In this document: one piece after another, positions 27,663 to 37,853 of the stretch
Position numbering within the stretch: the stretch's first letter is position 1
Layout: every line of letters begins with the position of its first letter
Notes under the pieces: generated by a model
What the model was told of the DNA's origin: nothing
Database searches by the model: none
Seen by the model: the letters and a program-made list of their open reading frames with translations, nothing else
Origin: Cohnella sp. AR92
Lineage (GTDB): Bacteria; Bacillota; Bacilli; Paenibacillales; Paenibacillaceae
Reading direction: 5' to 3'
Assembly: GCF_003990975.1 (NCBI RefSeq)
Contig: NZ_RZJR01000003.1
Coordinates: 372,001-436,000 of the forward strand
DNA: 64,000 nucleotides
Translations under genes and position numbers: made by a program

Positions 27663-28562
27663 ATGCTTACAGGAGTGAACGTGGTGCTCGCGGGAGGCGA
27701 TGCCCGGCAGTTGGAAGTGATTCGCCGGCTGACGGAGCTTGATGCGACGGTTACGATCATCGGGTTCGATCGTTTGGACACTCCGTTCCCGGGAGTCACG
27801 AAGGCCGAATGGACGGAGAGCGCGCTTCGTCAAGCGGATGCGCTAGTGCTGCCGCCGGTAGGGACGGAGGACGACGGCACGATCTCGGCTATATTCACCG
27901 ACAAGGAGATGAAGCTGACCGAGAATATCGTCAGCGCGCTGCCCGCGACCTGCCGGATCTACTGCGGAATGGCCAAGACGTACTTGAAGAAGCTGTGCGC
28001 AGGCCACCATCTCGGCCTGGTCGAACTGTTCGAACGGGACGACGTGGCCATCTACAACTCGATCCCGACGGCGGAAGGCGCTTTGATGATGGCCATTCAA
28101 CATACCGATATTACGATTCACGGATCCACCTGCATGGTCCTAGGACTCGGAAGAACAGGGCTCACGATGGCAAGAACCCTTCAGGCAATGGGGGCTCGGG
28201 TGAAGGCGGGAGTGCGCCGGGCGGAGTCTTACGCAAGGGCGTTCGAGATGGGCTTCGAGCCTTTCTACATGGCTGATTTGGCGCGTCAGGCGGGGAATAT
28301 CGACTTGCTTTTTAATACGATACCTAATATGATAGTCACAGCACAAGTGATCGCGGGACTCCCCCTGCGCGCGGTAATAATCGATCTGGCTTCGAAGCCG
28401 GGCGGCACTGATTTTCGCTTCGCGGAGAAGCGCGGAATCAAGGCCATACTCGCTCCCGGACTACCGGGAATCGTCGCTCCGAAGACGGCAGGTCGCATTA
28501 TCGCGAACGGTCTTATCCAGATTCTGCTGGAAGATCTGCGACTACGGGGGAATGAACCATGA
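27663..28562 (+). CDS. spoVFA: Dipicolinate synthase subunit A
   Basis: With subunit B this enzyme makes dipicolinic acid, the major small molecule of the spore core, from the dapA product in the mother cell. The 299-residue protein has a Rossmann-type domain with VLGLGRTGLTMARTLQAMGA (about residues 158-177). The ATG at 27663 follows GGAGGAAGGGGGG. It overlaps spoVFB by four bases. The other lysine-pathway genes dapG and dapA lie just downstream, keeping substrate supply and use together. Confidence 0.95.
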   Translation: MLTGVNVVLAGGDARQLEVIRRLTELDATVTIIGFDRLDTPFPGVTKAEWTESALRQADALVLPPVGTEDDGTISAIFTDKEMKLTENIVSALPATCRIYCGMAKTYLKKLCAGHHLGLVELFERDDVAIYNSIPTAEGALMMAIQHTDITIHGSTCMVLGLGRTGLTMARTLQAMGARVKAGVRRAESYARAFEMGFEPFYMADLARQAGNIDLLFNTIPNMIVTAQVIAGLPLRAVIIDLASKPGGTDFRFAEKRGIKAILAPGLPGIVAPKTAGRIIANGLIQILLEDLRLRGNEP

Positions 28563-29155
28563 ATTGGCAGGGAATCACCGTTGGCTATGCGCTCACCGGC
28601 TCCCATTGCACGTTAGAGGAAGTGCTGCCGCAGATTCAGAGATTCACGGATGCAGGCGCGAACGTCGTCCCGATCGTCAGCAGTACGATCATGATGACGG
28701 ACACGCGCTTCGGAACTTCAGAGCATTGGCAATCCGAGCTGCGACGGATCACGGGGAACGAACTGATCTCCACGATCGTCGACGCGGAACCGCTGGGGCC
28801 GTCGAAGAAGCTGGATGTGCTGGCCATCGCGCCTTGCACCGGCAACACGACGAGCCGCCTCGCGAACGCGATCACCGACAGCCCGGTCCTGATGGCGGCC
28901 AAGGCGCAGATGCGCAATGGACGTCCGATCGTGCTCGCTATCTCCACGAATGACGGGCTTGGCCTTAACGCGGCGAACATCGCGAAGCTGCTCGTGGCCA
29001 AGAACATTTATTTTGTGCCGTTCGGCCAGGACAATCCGCAAGCGAAGCCGAATTCGCTCGTTGCTAGAATGGACTTGGTCATGGAAGCCTGCGAATCGGC
29101 CCTTCAGGGCAAGCAGCTTCAGCCCATGATCATCGAGCGTTTCTTATACGCTTGA
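28559..29155 (+). CDS. spoVFB: Dipicolinate synthase subunit B
   Basis: The 198-residue protein belongs to the flavoprotein-like family and forms dipicolinate synthase with SpoVFA. Family features are the N-terminal GYALTGSHCTLEEVLPQ and the central IAPCTGNTTSRLANAITD (about residues 91-108). It overlaps spoVFA by four bases. asd, which follows it in B. subtilis, is missing; the next 148 bases carry no gene that I can see. Confidence 0.95.
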   Translation: MNWQGITVGYALTGSHCTLEEVLPQIQRFTDAGANVVPIVSSTIMMTDTRFGTSEHWQSELRRITGNELISTIVDAEPLGPSKKLDVLAIAPCTGNTTSRLANAITDSPVLMAAKAQMRNGRPIVLAISTNDGLGLNAANIAKLLVAKNIYFVPFGQDNPQAKPNSLVARMDLVMEACESALQGKQLQPMIIERFLYA

Positions 29156-29303
29156 GCGGGAAACGATCGCCGGTCGGCTTCATGACGCGCGCCAAGTCTC
29201 TCGGATCAAACCAGACATAACTATGAGCGTTACGGGATAAACTATCGACTCTCTTCGCCGCCTCTGACTCTTGCATAGGCTGTCCGGAAGGAAGATGAGA
29301 GAG

Positions 29304-30524
29304 ATGATCATCGTTCAGAAATTCGGAGGGACGTCGCTGTCGGACGACTACAGTCGACAGCACGTCCTCCGTCATATTCGGCGCGAGAGAGCGGCTGGCA
29401 ACGGCCTTGTCGTCGTCGTCTCCGCAATGGGACGAAGAGGCGAGCCTTACGCGACCGATACGCTGCTCGAGTGGATCGCAAGCAACGGCAATTCGTTGCC
29501 GGAACGAGAGAAGGACTTGCTGCTCAGCTGCGGAGAATTGATCTCCGCGGCGACGTTGTGCAGCCTGCTGAATCGCGATGGCATCCCGGCCGTCGCCCTG
29601 ACGGGCGGCCAGGCGGGCATCCGCACGGATGCCAGATTCGGATTTGCCAGAATCGTTAACGTGAATAGCGCGAAGATTCTGGAGTATCTCGCCGAAGGCA
29701 AAGCCGTCGTCGTCGCCGGGTTCCAAGGGATGACGGAAGACGGCGAAGTCACGACGCTCGGAAGAGGGGGAAGCGATACGTCCGCTACCGCTCTGGGCGC
29801 AGCCTTGCAAGCCGGAATCGTCGATATCTATACCGATGTCGACGGCATCCTGACCGCCGATCCGCGGATGGTCAGCGAAGCGCGGCCGCTGGCAATGGTC
29901 AGCTATGAAGAAATCTGCAATATGGCTTATAACGGAGCCAAAGTCATCCATCCGCGAGCCGTCGAGATCGCCATGCGGGCCGGGGTGCCCGTACGGGTCC
30001 GTTCCACCTTCTCCGAAGGGTTGGGAACGCTCGTCACGCATGCCGACTTCGTCAGAGGGCAGAACGGATGGACGGATCGGACCGTCACGGGACTTGCACA
30101 CGTTAAAGGAGTAACGCAGCTCTCCGTCGAGACGAACGACGGTCCGTCCGACGTGCAGCTGCGCGTGTTCCGGGCGATGGCGATGAGCGGGATCAGCGTC
30201 GACTTCATCAACGTGACCCCGGCAAGCGTGCTTTACACGGTAACGGATCATGACGCTCCCCAGGCGCTGCGTTTGCTTGAGGAGATGGATTTCCGCGTGC
30301 GAGTCCGCTCGGGCTGCGCCAAAGTCTCCGTCATCGGAGGCGGGATGAACGGCGAGCCGGGGGTTATGGCGAGGATCGTGGAAGCTTTGACGGAAGCGAA
30401 CATCCCCATCCTGCAGTCGGCGGACTCCAATACGACGATCTGGGTATTGGTCGCGGAAGAGGATATGGTGCCCGCGCTCAAGGCGCTGCACACCGCATTC
30501 GGCCTTCATCTCATCCCTTCCTGA
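29304..30524 (+). CDS. dapG: Aspartate kinase I (diaminopimelate-type)
   Basis: DapG phosphorylates aspartate to enter the diaminopimelate/lysine pathway. The 406-residue protein starts VQKFGGTSL, has the substrate motif RGGSDTSATALGAAL, and ends with two ACT domains (about residues 265-400) for feedback control. The ATG at 29304 is chosen because AAGGAAG ends nine bases before it; the ATG at 29295 abuts that site. Its isolation from asd is unusual for this locus. A terminator begins within its last codons. Confidence 0.94.
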   Translation: MIIVQKFGGTSLSDDYSRQHVLRHIRRERAAGNGLVVVVSAMGRRGEPYATDTLLEWIASNGNSLPEREKDLLLSCGELISAATLCSLLNRDGIPAVALTGGQAGIRTDARFGFARIVNVNSAKILEYLAEGKAVVVAGFQGMTEDGEVTTLGRGGSDTSATALGAALQAGIVDIYTDVDGILTADPRMVSEARPLAMVSYEEICNMAYNGAKVIHPRAVEIAMRAGVPVRVRSTFSEGLGTLVTHADFVRGQNGWTDRTVTGLAHVKGVTQLSVETNDGPSDVQLRVFRAMAMSGISVDFINVTPASVLYTVTDHDAPQALRLLEEMDFRVRVRSGCAKVSVIGGGMNGEPGVMARIVEALTEANIPILQSADSNTTIWVLVAEEDMVPALKALHTAFGLHLIPS

Positions 30525-30549
30525 AGGGGCGAAACGGCCGAATGCTTTT
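30495..30549 (+). terminator. Terminator overlapping the 3' end of dapG
   Basis: GCATTCGGCC at 30495-30504, inside the dapG coding region, pairs perfectly with GGCCGAATGC at 30536-30545, which is followed by TTTT. A second small stem (CCCTTC/GAAGGG) sits in the loop. Confidence 0.75.
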
Positions 30550-30670
30550 GCCTATCTAAATTCGGTTACAACCGGCAATAAGCGCTGCTTATCCGGAAGC
30601 TATATAGTAAGCGTATAAGAAAATTGTTATCGGAATGTTTAAGCGGGAATCATCTTGAGGAGGAAGAAAC

Positions 30671-31546
30671 ATGAGCTTTGGTCGGCTGATTACAGCGATG
30701 GTGACGCCATTCAATGACCAGTTGAAGATTGATTGGGAGCAAGCGGGACGCCTGATCGATTATTTGATTGAGGAGCAAAAGTCGGAGAGCCTGGTCGTAT
30801 GCGGGACAACGGGCGAATCTCCTACTCTGAAGGATGACGAGAAGGAAGCGCTGTTCCGATTCGCCGTCGAACGAGCGGCAGGGCGCTGCAAGATAATCGC
30901 GGGTACCGGCAGCAACGACACCGAGCATTCGATTCATCTCACGAAGATTGCCGAGCGGGCCGGAGCCGACGGAGCGTTGCTGGTCGTACCGTACTACAAT
31001 AAGCCTAGCCAAGAAGGAATGTACAGGCACTTCAAGGCGATTGCGGAGTCGACAAGCCTTCCGGTCGTTCTGTACAACGTTCCTGGACGAACAGTCGCCA
31101 GCCTGTCCGCGGCGACGACGCTTCGGTTGGCGGAGATTCCCAATATCGTCGCCACGAAGGAATGCGCATCGATCGAACAGATTACCGAGCTGGTCGGCAG
31201 CGCGCCTGAAGGATTCACGGTGTACTCGGGCGACGATGCGATTACGCTCCCGACATTAGCCGTCGGAGGTTATGGAATCATCAGCGTAGCTAGCCACGTA
31301 GTGGGCGCCGAGATGAGACGGATGATCGACGCCTATCTCGATGGACGTGTGAAGGAAGCTGTCACGATCAACAACCGTCTTTATCCGATTTTCCGAGGAT
31401 TGTTCCAATGCCCTCATCCGGTTCCGAATCCGGCTCCGGTCAAGTTCGCTCTGAACGAGCGCGGCCTCTCCGTAGGCGGCGTACGCCTCCCTCTCATCGA
31501 GGTGAACGAAGAAGAAGCGGCCTTTATCCGTAAGCTGTTCGCGTAA
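30671..31546 (+). CDS. dapA: 4-hydroxy-tetrahydrodipicolinate synthase
   Basis: DapA condenses pyruvate with aspartate semialdehyde. The 291-residue aldolase has the CGTTGESPTL signature (about residues 43-52), a YYNKPSQEGMYRHF stretch, and the Schiff-base lysine in NIVATKECAS (about residue 161). AGGAGG precedes the ATG. The product feeds both lysine (dapB at 4.4 kb) and dipicolinate (spoVFAB just upstream). Confidence 0.96.
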   Translation: MSFGRLITAMVTPFNDQLKIDWEQAGRLIDYLIEEQKSESLVVCGTTGESPTLKDDEKEALFRFAVERAAGRCKIIAGTGSNDTEHSIHLTKIAERAGADGALLVVPYYNKPSQEGMYRHFKAIAESTSLPVVLYNVPGRTVASLSAATTLRLAEIPNIVATKECASIEQITELVGSAPEGFTVYSGDDAITLPTLAVGGYGIISVASHVVGAEMRRMIDAYLDGRVKEAVTINNRLYPIFRGLFQCPHPVPNPAPVKFALNERGLSVGGVRLPLIEVNEEEAAFIRKLFA

Positions 31547-31622
31547 TCAAGCCATCTCGAACGAATCGTCAGCGATTCATGTAACTTAGGCAACTCAGGG
31601 AGATTGCTGCCGGAAACGGCGG

Positions 31623-31652
31623 TTGAATTCGATCTTTCCCTTCATGTATAAT
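31623..31652 (+). promoter_or_regulatory. Sigma-A promoter of the RNase J gene
   Basis: TTGAAT at 31623-31628 and TATAAT at 31647-31652 with an 18-base spacer. The leader to the TTG start is about 85 bases. Confidence 0.65.
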
Positions 31653-31742
31653 GAATATTGAGTGATTGGGTGCGGCCATATTTTGCAACTTGACAATTCC
31701 ATATCGAGCGGGATCGTCGAACTAATGTAGGAGGTACTAGAC

Positions 31743-33422
31743 TTGTCCAAGAAGAACAACCAAGACAAATTAATCATTTCAGCGCTAGGCGGCGCCGGCG
31801 AGATCGGGAAGAACATGTATATGATTCAGTACGGCAACGACATCGTCATCGTCGACTCCGGCCTGAAGTTCCCGGAAGAAGAGATGCTCGGAATCGATGT
31901 CGTTATTCCTGACATCACCTACTTGACGGAGAACCGCGAGAAAGTAAGAGCGATTCTGGTAACCCATGGTCACGAAGACCATATCGGCGGGTTGCCATAC
32001 GTTCTGCGCCAATTAAACGTTCCGGTGTACGGGATGAGGCTGACTCTCGGCTTGATCGAGAACAAGCTGAAGGAAGCGGGACTCCTGGGCGAGACGAAGC
32101 GCGTGCTGATCGATCCCGACTCGGAGATTCAATTCGGTTCGATCAAAGCCAGCTTCTTCCGCACGAACCACAGTATCCCGGATTCCGTCGGCATTGCGCT
32201 CGAGACCCCGGAAGGCGTAGTCGTTCATACGGGCGACTTCAAATTCGACCATACGCCGGTCAACGATCGCCATGCGGACATTCAACGGATGGCGGAGATC
32301 GGAACCCGCGGCGTATTGGCGCTCTTGTCGGATAGCACGAACGCGGAGCGTCCGGGCTTCACTCCTTCGGAGAGCAGCATCGGACCGGAGATGATCTCCA
32401 TCTTCCGCAATGCGAGACAGCGCGTCGTCGTGGCGACGTTCGCGTCCAACGTTCACCGCATTCAGCAGATCATCGACGCTGCGGCGGAGACGCGCCGCAA
32501 GCTGACCGTTATCGGCCGAAGCATGGTGAACATGGTGACCATCGCGTCCGAGCTCGGCTACCTGAACATACCGGAAGGCATGCTGATCGAGCCTGAAGAA
32601 GTGAACAAGCTTCCGGCCGATCGCGTCGCCATTCTCTCGACCGGCAGCCAAGGCGAGCCGATGTCGGCCCTGACCCGGATGGCAAGATCGACCCACCGCA
32701 AGGTGGACATTCTTCCAGGGGACACGGTCGTCATCTCGGCGAATACGATCCCTGGCAACGAACGTTACGTCGGCCGCACGGTCGACGAGCTGATGAGACT
32801 TGGCGCTAACGTGATCTACGGTCCGGGCTCCGTTACGGGAGTACACGTGTCGGGTCACGGCAGCGCTGAAGAACTGAAGCTGATGCTCAACCTGATGCGT
32901 CCGAAGTTCTTTATTCCGGTGCACGGCGAATATCGCATGCTTCGTTCGCACGGCCAGTTGGCGGAATCCGTCGGCATCGAGAAGGAGAACATCTTCCTCG
33001 TCGATAACGGCGATACCGTCGAGATCCAGAACGGAGTGGCGCGCAAGGCCGGCAAGATTCCTTCCGGCAACGTCTTGATCGACGGGCTGGGGGTAGGCGA
33101 CGTGGGGAATATCGTCCTTCGCGATCGCAAGCTGCTGTCCCAGGACGGAATTCTGGTCGTCGTCGTCACGCTGAGCAAGCAAGACGGCGCAATTATGTCG
33201 GGACCGGATATCATCTCCCGCGGGTTCGTTTACGTGCGGGAATCCGAAGGCTTGCTTGAAGAAGCGAATCGCATCGTAACAAGCACGCTCCAGAAGCTAA
33301 TGAGCGAGAACGTGAACGAGTGGGCGTCTCTGAAGACGAACGTCAAAGACTCGCTCGGTCGTTTCTTATTCGAACAAACAAGAAGAAGACCGATGATCCT
33401 GCCGATCATTATGGAAGTATAA
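31743..33422 (+). CDS. Ribonuclease J
   Basis: RNase J is a metallo-beta-lactamase-fold ribonuclease with endo- and 5'-3' exonuclease activity in mRNA decay. The 559-residue protein has the full zinc motif HGHEDH (residues 75-80), a later HTGDFKFDHTP, and the beta-CASP region with SVTGVHVSGHGS. It starts with TTG at 31743 after AGGAGGT. It occupies the B. subtilis rnjB position (after dapA), but as I recall RnjB has lost the last metal-binding histidine of that motif, whereas this copy keeps it. I therefore leave the symbol open between rnjA and rnjB. Confidence 0.93.
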   Translation: MSKKNNQDKLIISALGGAGEIGKNMYMIQYGNDIVIVDSGLKFPEEEMLGIDVVIPDITYLTENREKVRAILVTHGHEDHIGGLPYVLRQLNVPVYGMRLTLGLIENKLKEAGLLGETKRVLIDPDSEIQFGSIKASFFRTNHSIPDSVGIALETPEGVVVHTGDFKFDHTPVNDRHADIQRMAEIGTRGVLALLSDSTNAERPGFTPSESSIGPEMISIFRNARQRVVVATFASNVHRIQQIIDAAAETRRKLTVIGRSMVNMVTIASELGYLNIPEGMLIEPEEVNKLPADRVAILSTGSQGEPMSALTRMARSTHRKVDILPGDTVVISANTIPGNERYVGRTVDELMRLGANVIYGPGSVTGVHVSGHGSAEELKLMLNLMRPKFFIPVHGEYRMLRSHGQLAESVGIEKENIFLVDNGDTVEIQNGVARKAGKIPSGNVLIDGLGVGDVGNIVLRDRKLLSQDGILVVVVTLSKQDGAIMSGPDIISRGFVYVRESEGLLEEANRIVTSTLQKLMSENVNEWASLKTNVKDSLGRFLFEQTRRRPMILPIIMEV

Positions 33423-33451
33423 TCGACAGACGCAACACCCCACACTCATAG

Positions 33452-33500
33452 AGGCAGTCGTTTCCCTTCGCAAGGAGGGAAGCGGCTGTCTTTCTTTTTT
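33452..33500 (+). terminator. Terminator after the RNase J gene
   Basis: A long stem with wobble pairs (GGCAGTCGTTTCCCTTC with GAGGGAAGCGGCTGTC) followed by TTTCTTTTTTT. Confidence 0.88.
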
Positions 33501-33578
33501 TCGCATATTTGCCGTCCCTCCGCCCATACTATGTCAATCTTGGCCGCGCCATTGCGGCGTTTACGAGGAGGCACATGG

Positions 33579-34493
33579 ATGAGCGACAAAGAAAAAGAGC
33601 CGATGGCGGAGCAGCCGGACCCGGGAGACGAAGCAAGGAAGACAGCGGCTAACACGGAGAGCGTGGTGCAGCTGGGTCAGGTGTCCGTGCCGGCGGCGGA
33701 ATCGAACGTCTTCTGCCTGACGATTATCGGCCAGATCGAAGGGCATATGATGCTTCCTCCCCAGAACAAGACGACCAAGTACGAGCATGTCATTCCCCAG
33801 TTGGTCGCGGCGGAGCAGAATCCGAAGATCGAGGGGCTTCTCATCATTCTTAATACGGTAGGCGGAGACGTGGAAGCGGGATTGGCTATCGCGGAGATGA
33901 TCGCTTCCTTGTCCAAGCCGACCGTCGCGGTCGTGCTCGGCGGAGGCCACTCCATCGGCGTTCCGATCGCGGTATCCGCGAATCACACCTTCATCGCGGA
34001 GACCGCGACGATGACGATCCATCCGATTCGGCTGAACGGATTGATTATCAGCGTCCCGCAGACGTTCGATTATCTGGAGAAAATGCAGGAGAGGGTCGTT
34101 CGCTTCGTCAAGAACCATTCCCGGATTACCGAAGAGAAGTTCAAAGAGCTGATGTTCAAGACGGGCGAACTGACCCGCGACATCGGAACGACGGTCATCG
34201 GGCAGGAGGCCGTGTCCAACGGTTTGATTGACGAGATCGGGGGCATCGGCGCGGCGCTTAAGGAACTGAACAAGCGAATCGCCGAAAGAAGAAAGACGGA
34301 AGCGCAAGCGTCCTCCGGTTCGGCCTCCTCCGCGACAGGCAGCTCTTCTGCCTCTTCCGCGGCTGGAAACTCTTCAGGATCTTCCTCCGCAGGCGGCGCT
34401 TCAGCATCGGGCACAACCGCGGCGCCGAGCACGTCGCCCGCTCCCTCGACATCTCCGGCGCCCGGCTCGGGGGAAGGAGAGAAGAACGGATGA
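33579..34493 (+). CDS. tepA: ClpP-like serine protease TepA (translocation-enhancing protein)
   Basis: The 304-residue protein is a ClpP/crotonase-fold peptidase (about residues 45-235). GGGHSIG holds the presumed nucleophilic serine, and a histidine follows in [11 protein letters not shown]. After residue about 250 comes a low-complexity Ser/Ala/Pro/Thr tail of some 50 residues. In B. subtilis TepA acts on exported proteins or signal peptides at the membrane. The ATG at 33579 is seven bases after CGAGGAGG. It overlaps the ylzJ-like gene by four bases. Confidence 0.9.
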   Translation: MSDKEKEPMAEQPDPGDEARKTAANTESVVQLGQVSVPAAESNVFCLTIIGQIEGHMMLPPQNKTTKYEHVIPQLVAAEQNPKIEGLLIILNTVGGDVEAGLAIAEMIASLSKPTVAVVLGGGHSIGVPIAVSANHTFIAETATMTIHPIRLNGLIISVPQTFDYLEKMQERVVRFVKNHSRITEEKFKELMFKTGELTRDIGTTVIGQEAVSNGLIDEIGGIGAALKELNKRIAERRKTEAQASSGSASSATGSSSASSAAGNSSGSSSAGGASASGTTAAPSTSPAPSTSPAPGSGEGEKNG

Positions 34494-34759
34494 TACTCTA
34501 CACCTGCATGCCGACGGAGAAGGTTCTGGAAGGGTGGGAGAACGGCCCCGGAACGCTGCTTGAGATCGAGCAGGCCGGACTCACGATGCTGGTCGCTCCG
34601 GTCGCTCCGGGTGTCGGCCGCTTGGTGCGATTGGTGGCGGCCCCGCTGGATGCGTATTTGAACCCGGGCTATTCGCCGGGCAGCCTTGTCAGCTATGGGC
34701 CGGAAGTCCCGGTTCGAACCGCTCCGACGGGAGATTGGCAGACTTCCTCTCTCATGTAA
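34490..34759 (+). CDS. ylzJ: YlzJ-like protein
   Basis: The 89-residue protein matches the small YlzJ family found between tepA and spoIIIE in bacilli; its role is unknown. It starts MILYTCMP and has no membrane span or cysteine cluster. It overlaps tepA by four bases, so translation is probably coupled. The promoter for the downstream DNA translocase gene begins about 15 bases after its stop. Confidence 0.85.
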   Translation: MILYTCMPTEKVLEGWENGPGTLLEIEQAGLTMLVAPVAPGVGRLVRLVAAPLDAYLNPGYSPGSLVSYGPEVPVRTAPTGDWQTSSLM

Positions 34760-34773
34760 AGCCTGACCAACTG

Positions 34774-34782
34774 TGGTATAAT
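34774..34782 (+). promoter_or_regulatory. Extended -10 promoter of spoIIIE/ftsK
   Basis: TGG-TATAAT (34774-34782) is an extended -10 element; no good -35 is visible. The ATG at 34781 lies inside it, which rules that ATG out as the translation start. Confidence 0.55.
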
Positions 34783-34804
34783 GTTGGTTCAGGGGGTGAC
34801 ACGC

Positions 34805-37492
34805 TTGGCCAAGCGCAAACGCAAGAAGGCCACGCTGGGAGCAAGCCTTAAATACGAAATCTACGGCATTCTCCTGATTACCTTCTCGGTAATCGCCATG
34901 TACGGCGAAGCGGCAGGAGGCCGTTCTCTTTCCAAGCTGTTCGGCTATATGCTGGGGAAATTCTACTTCCTGATCGCCTTAGCCGGCATATGGTTGGGCT
35001 TATACGTCATGATCAAGCGGGCCTGGCCGAAGGGGTGGACTTCCCGCAGAAGCGGCTTCGTTCTGCTCTGCTGCGCGCTCGCTCTGTGGAGCGCGATCAG
35101 CTTTATCGATTCGAGGCTAAGCCCGATAGACGCGGTAACCCCGTCAACGATCTTCAGTCAGACCTTGCATCAGCTTTACGACCAGATCTGGGGCGGTCCC
35201 GTCGAGCAGGAGGTCCGCATGTCGGGGAAGGATATCGGCGGCGGGCTTATCGGCGCGATTCAATATTCGATCTTCTATTGGCTGTTCGGCTCTTATGGCT
35301 CGAAGTTCGTCCTTCTCATCGAATTCGCCATTGCCATCATGCTGATCTCGAACAAGTCTTACGTGGACATGCTGCGGGGCGTGCGCAATCTGTTCAAGCG
35401 ATTCGCTCCGCTGCTTGCCGCAAGGCTGTCGAACGGCAAGAAGACGGTCTCGGCGAAGGCGATTCCGGTCAAGTCGGCCAAGAAGAGCAAGCCGGTGCTG
35501 GCGGTAGCGGATGACGACGATTTCGAAGGCGAGGAATCTCTGATTCCCGCGGAGAAGAAGAAGCCGATTTTCTTCCAGCTGTTCCATGGCAAGCCAGGGG
35601 AATCCCATGCGATGAATCCCGAGGAGGAAGAAGCTTGGGACGACGAGCCGATCCTCTATCCCGCCGCCGAGGGGCCGAAGGTCAACCTCAAGAAGTCGGA
35701 GAAGGGCGAGGCCAAGGCGAGCGGCAAGCTGTCGAGCCTGTTCTCCATGGGAGAGGAGATTCCGGCGCCTATGCCGGAAGCCGAACCTCTTCATTCCGAG
35801 AACCATGGATTCGACGAGAGCCCGCTTAACATCCCGTTGGATTCCTCGGAACAAGACGAGAACGGCCCGTTCGATTATCCTTACGGACAGGACGAAGAAG
35901 ATTTGGACGAGCTCCGCGGAGAGCCGGATCCTTTCCATTCGGATAGCGAAGTGGACCTGGAAGAAGCAGAGCCCGCTGAAGCCGTCTCCTCGAAGCCGGG
36001 CGAATCGAACGAACCGACGGCGGCTCCTGCGCCGAAGCCGGTACATAAACCGAAGAAGCCTTATCGCATGCCGCCTCTGCACCTGCTCAGCAAGCCGCAA
36101 GGCTCCGGCAAAGGCAGCTCGATCGCCGACAACCGCGAGACGGCGCGGAAGCTCGAAGCGACGCTGGAAAGCTTCGGCGTCCGGGCGAAGGTGCTGGATG
36201 TGGCGAGAGGCCCTGCGGTTACCCGTTACGAACTGCAGCCGGACGTCGGGGTGAAGGTCAGCCGGATCGTCAGCTTGACCGACGATATCGCGCTTGCCCT
36301 CGCCGCGAAGGACATCCGGATGGAAGCCCCGATTCCCGGCAAGTCGGCGATCGGCATCGAGGTTCCGAATTCGGAGGTCAGCGTCGTCACCCTTCGCGAG
36401 GTGCTGGAGACGCAGGCTTTCCATGATGCCCAGTCCCGCCTGTCGATCGCGTTCGGCCGGGATATCTCCGGGCAGCCGATCGTCGGTAACCTGGCCCGCA
36501 TGCCTCATATGCTGGTCGCGGGCGCTACCGGTTCCGGCAAGTCCGTCTGCATCAACGGCATCATAACCAGCATTCTCTACAAAGCGAAGCCTGACGAAGT
36601 GAAGTTCCTCATGATCGACCCGAAGATGGTTGAGCTTAACGTGTACAACGGCATTCCGCACTTGCTGTCGCCCGTCGTGACCGATCCTCGCCGAGCGGCG
36701 CTGGCCTTGAAGAAGGTCGTCGTCGAGATGGAGAAAAGGTACGAGAAATTCTCAAAGTCGGGCACGCGGAACATCGAAGGCTACAACAATCTGATGCTGA
36801 GCGGGGATAACCCGGACGGCGTGCTGCCTTATTACGTTGTCATCGTGGACGAGCTCGCCGACCTCATGATGGTCGCCGCCGGAGACGTGGAAGATTCGAT
36901 CATGCGTCTGGCGCAGATGGCTCGCGCAGCCGGCATCCATCTGATCATCGCGACCCAGCGTCCTTCGGTCGACGTCATTACCGGGGTCATCAAAGCGAAT
37001 ATCCCAAGCCGCATCGCGTTCGGAGTGTCCTCTCAGGTCGACTCCCGGACGATTCTGGACATGGTCGGAGCGGAGAAGCTGCTCGGCCGGGGGGATATGC
37101 TCTTCCTGCCGATGGGCTCCTCCAAGCCGATTCGCGTTCAGGGGGCTTTCCTCTCCGATGCGGAAGTCGAAGCGGTCGTCGGGCACGTTCGAGCCCAGGC
37201 GGAAGCCGTGTACGACGAGGAACTCGTGCCGGAGATCGACGAGGATTCCGACTCCGGTTCGGACGAGCAGCTCGACGAGCTCTACGATCAAGCGGTGCAG
37301 ATCGTGCTGGAAGCGAAGCATGCGTCCGTCTCGCTGCTGCAGCGCCGGATGAGAGTCGGCTATACGAGAGCCGCCAGGCTTATCGATTCCATGGAAGCCC
37401 GCGGAATCGTCGGTCCATACGAGGGAAGCAAACCGCGGGAGGTCCTTGTCTCGCTGGAGCAATACCAGTCGAATAACCGCATTACCTCCTGA
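34805..37492 (+). CDS. spoIIIE: DNA translocase SpoIIIE/FtsK
   Basis: The protein pumps chromosomal DNA through the division or sporulation septum. At 895 residues it has an N-terminal membrane domain with four spans (about residues 18-190), a charged linker rich in Glu, Asp and Pro (about 215-420), a RecA-like motor (ATGSGKS at about 577-583, Walker [11 protein letters not shown]) and a C-terminal gamma winged helix for KOPS/SRS recognition. The start is TTG at 34805 after GGGGGTGA. The tepA-ylzJ context equals B. subtilis spoIIIE. Whether it also serves vegetative division cannot be read from sequence. Confidence 0.92.
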   Translation: MAKRKRKKATLGASLKYEIYGILLITFSVIAMYGEAAGGRSLSKLFGYMLGKFYFLIALAGIWLGLYVMIKRAWPKGWTSRRSGFVLLCCALALWSAISFIDSRLSPIDAVTPSTIFSQTLHQLYDQIWGGPVEQEVRMSGKDIGGGLIGAIQYSIFYWLFGSYGSKFVLLIEFAIAIMLISNKSYVDMLRGVRNLFKRFAPLLAARLSNGKKTVSAKAIPVKSAKKSKPVLAVADDDDFEGEESLIPAEKKKPIFFQLFHGKPGESHAMNPEEEEAWDDEPILYPAAEGPKVNLKKSEKGEAKASGKLSSLFSMGEEIPAPMPEAEPLHSENHGFDESPLNIPLDSSEQDENGPFDYPYGQDEEDLDELRGEPDPFHSDSEVDLEEAEPAEAVSSKPGESNEPTAAPAPKPVHKPKKPYRMPPLHLLSKPQGSGKGSSIADNRETARKLEATLESFGVRAKVLDVARGPAVTRYELQPDVGVKVSRIVSLTDDIALALAAKDIRMEAPIPGKSAIGIEVPNSEVSVVTLREVLETQAFHDAQSRLSIAFGRDISGQPIVGNLARMPHMLVAGATGSGKSVCINGIITSILYKAKPDEVKFLMIDPKMVELNVYNGIPHLLSPVVTDPRRAALALKKVVVEMEKRYEKFSKSGTRNIEGYNNLMLSGDNPDGVLPYYVVIVDELADLMMVAAGDVEDSIMRLAQMARAAGIHLIIATQRPSVDVITGVIKANIPSRIAFGVSSQVDSRTILDMVGAEKLLGRGDMLFLPMGSSKPIRVQGAFLSDAEVEAVVGHVRAQAEAVYDEELVPEIDEDSDSGSDEQLDELYDQAVQIVLEAKHASVSLLQRRMRVGYTRAARLIDSMEARGIVGPYEGSKPREVLVSLEQYQSNNRITS

Positions 37493-37500
37493 CGAAATGG

Positions 37501-37538
37501 GATGTCTCTTGGTCATAACGACCGGGGGACATCTTTTT
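37501..37538 (+). terminator. Terminator after spoIIIE
   Basis: GATGTC (37501-37506) pairs with GACATC (37528-37533), with inner GGTC/GACC pairs, followed by TTTTTG. Confidence 0.85.
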
Positions 37539-37541
37539 GTT

Positions 37542-37853
37542 TACAGAGTCGCGCCTCCTTCTGCCTGCCGTAACCCGACAAAGTCGGGATAGAGAGCAGG
37601 GGTCAGCAGCTAGCTCATCCTCGAATTGTTAGAGTCGATCAAGGTCGTCACACTTCCCATAATAATAAGGATTCTCCCCGCGAGCCCGATTCAGATAGCC
37701 CCTTTACACTTAGCCTTGTTACATGGCTAACGAGGCAGTCCCATTCGGTTCCCTTGAATAAGCCTCGATTCCCTTTCTCATACTAATGTTCATGAATGCG
37801 CCTTGCCGATGATCGGCAGGGTCATTAATCGACTGGGAAAGGCGTGACGGAGC
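37542..37853. other. Intergenic region between spoIIIE and sleB
   Basis: Apart from the sigma-G promoter at 37755-37785, I see only small inverted repeats: CCCGAC/GTCGGG near 37576-37590 and TTAGCC/GGCTAA at 37710-37730. No open reading frame with a ribosome site is present. Confidence 0.6.
37755..37785 (+). promoter_or_regulatory. Candidate sigma-G (forespore) promoter of sleB
   Basis: TGAATA at 37755-37760 and CATACTA at 37779-37785 with an 18-base spacer match the sigma-G/sigma-F consensus exactly. sleB is a forespore sigma-G gene in B. subtilis, which fits. Confidence 0.7.

Noticed and set aside
35144..36661. 505-codon open frame on the minus strand
   Set aside because: It is antisense to spoIIIE and is rich in Arg, His and Leu, as expected for the reverse of a GC-rich gene.
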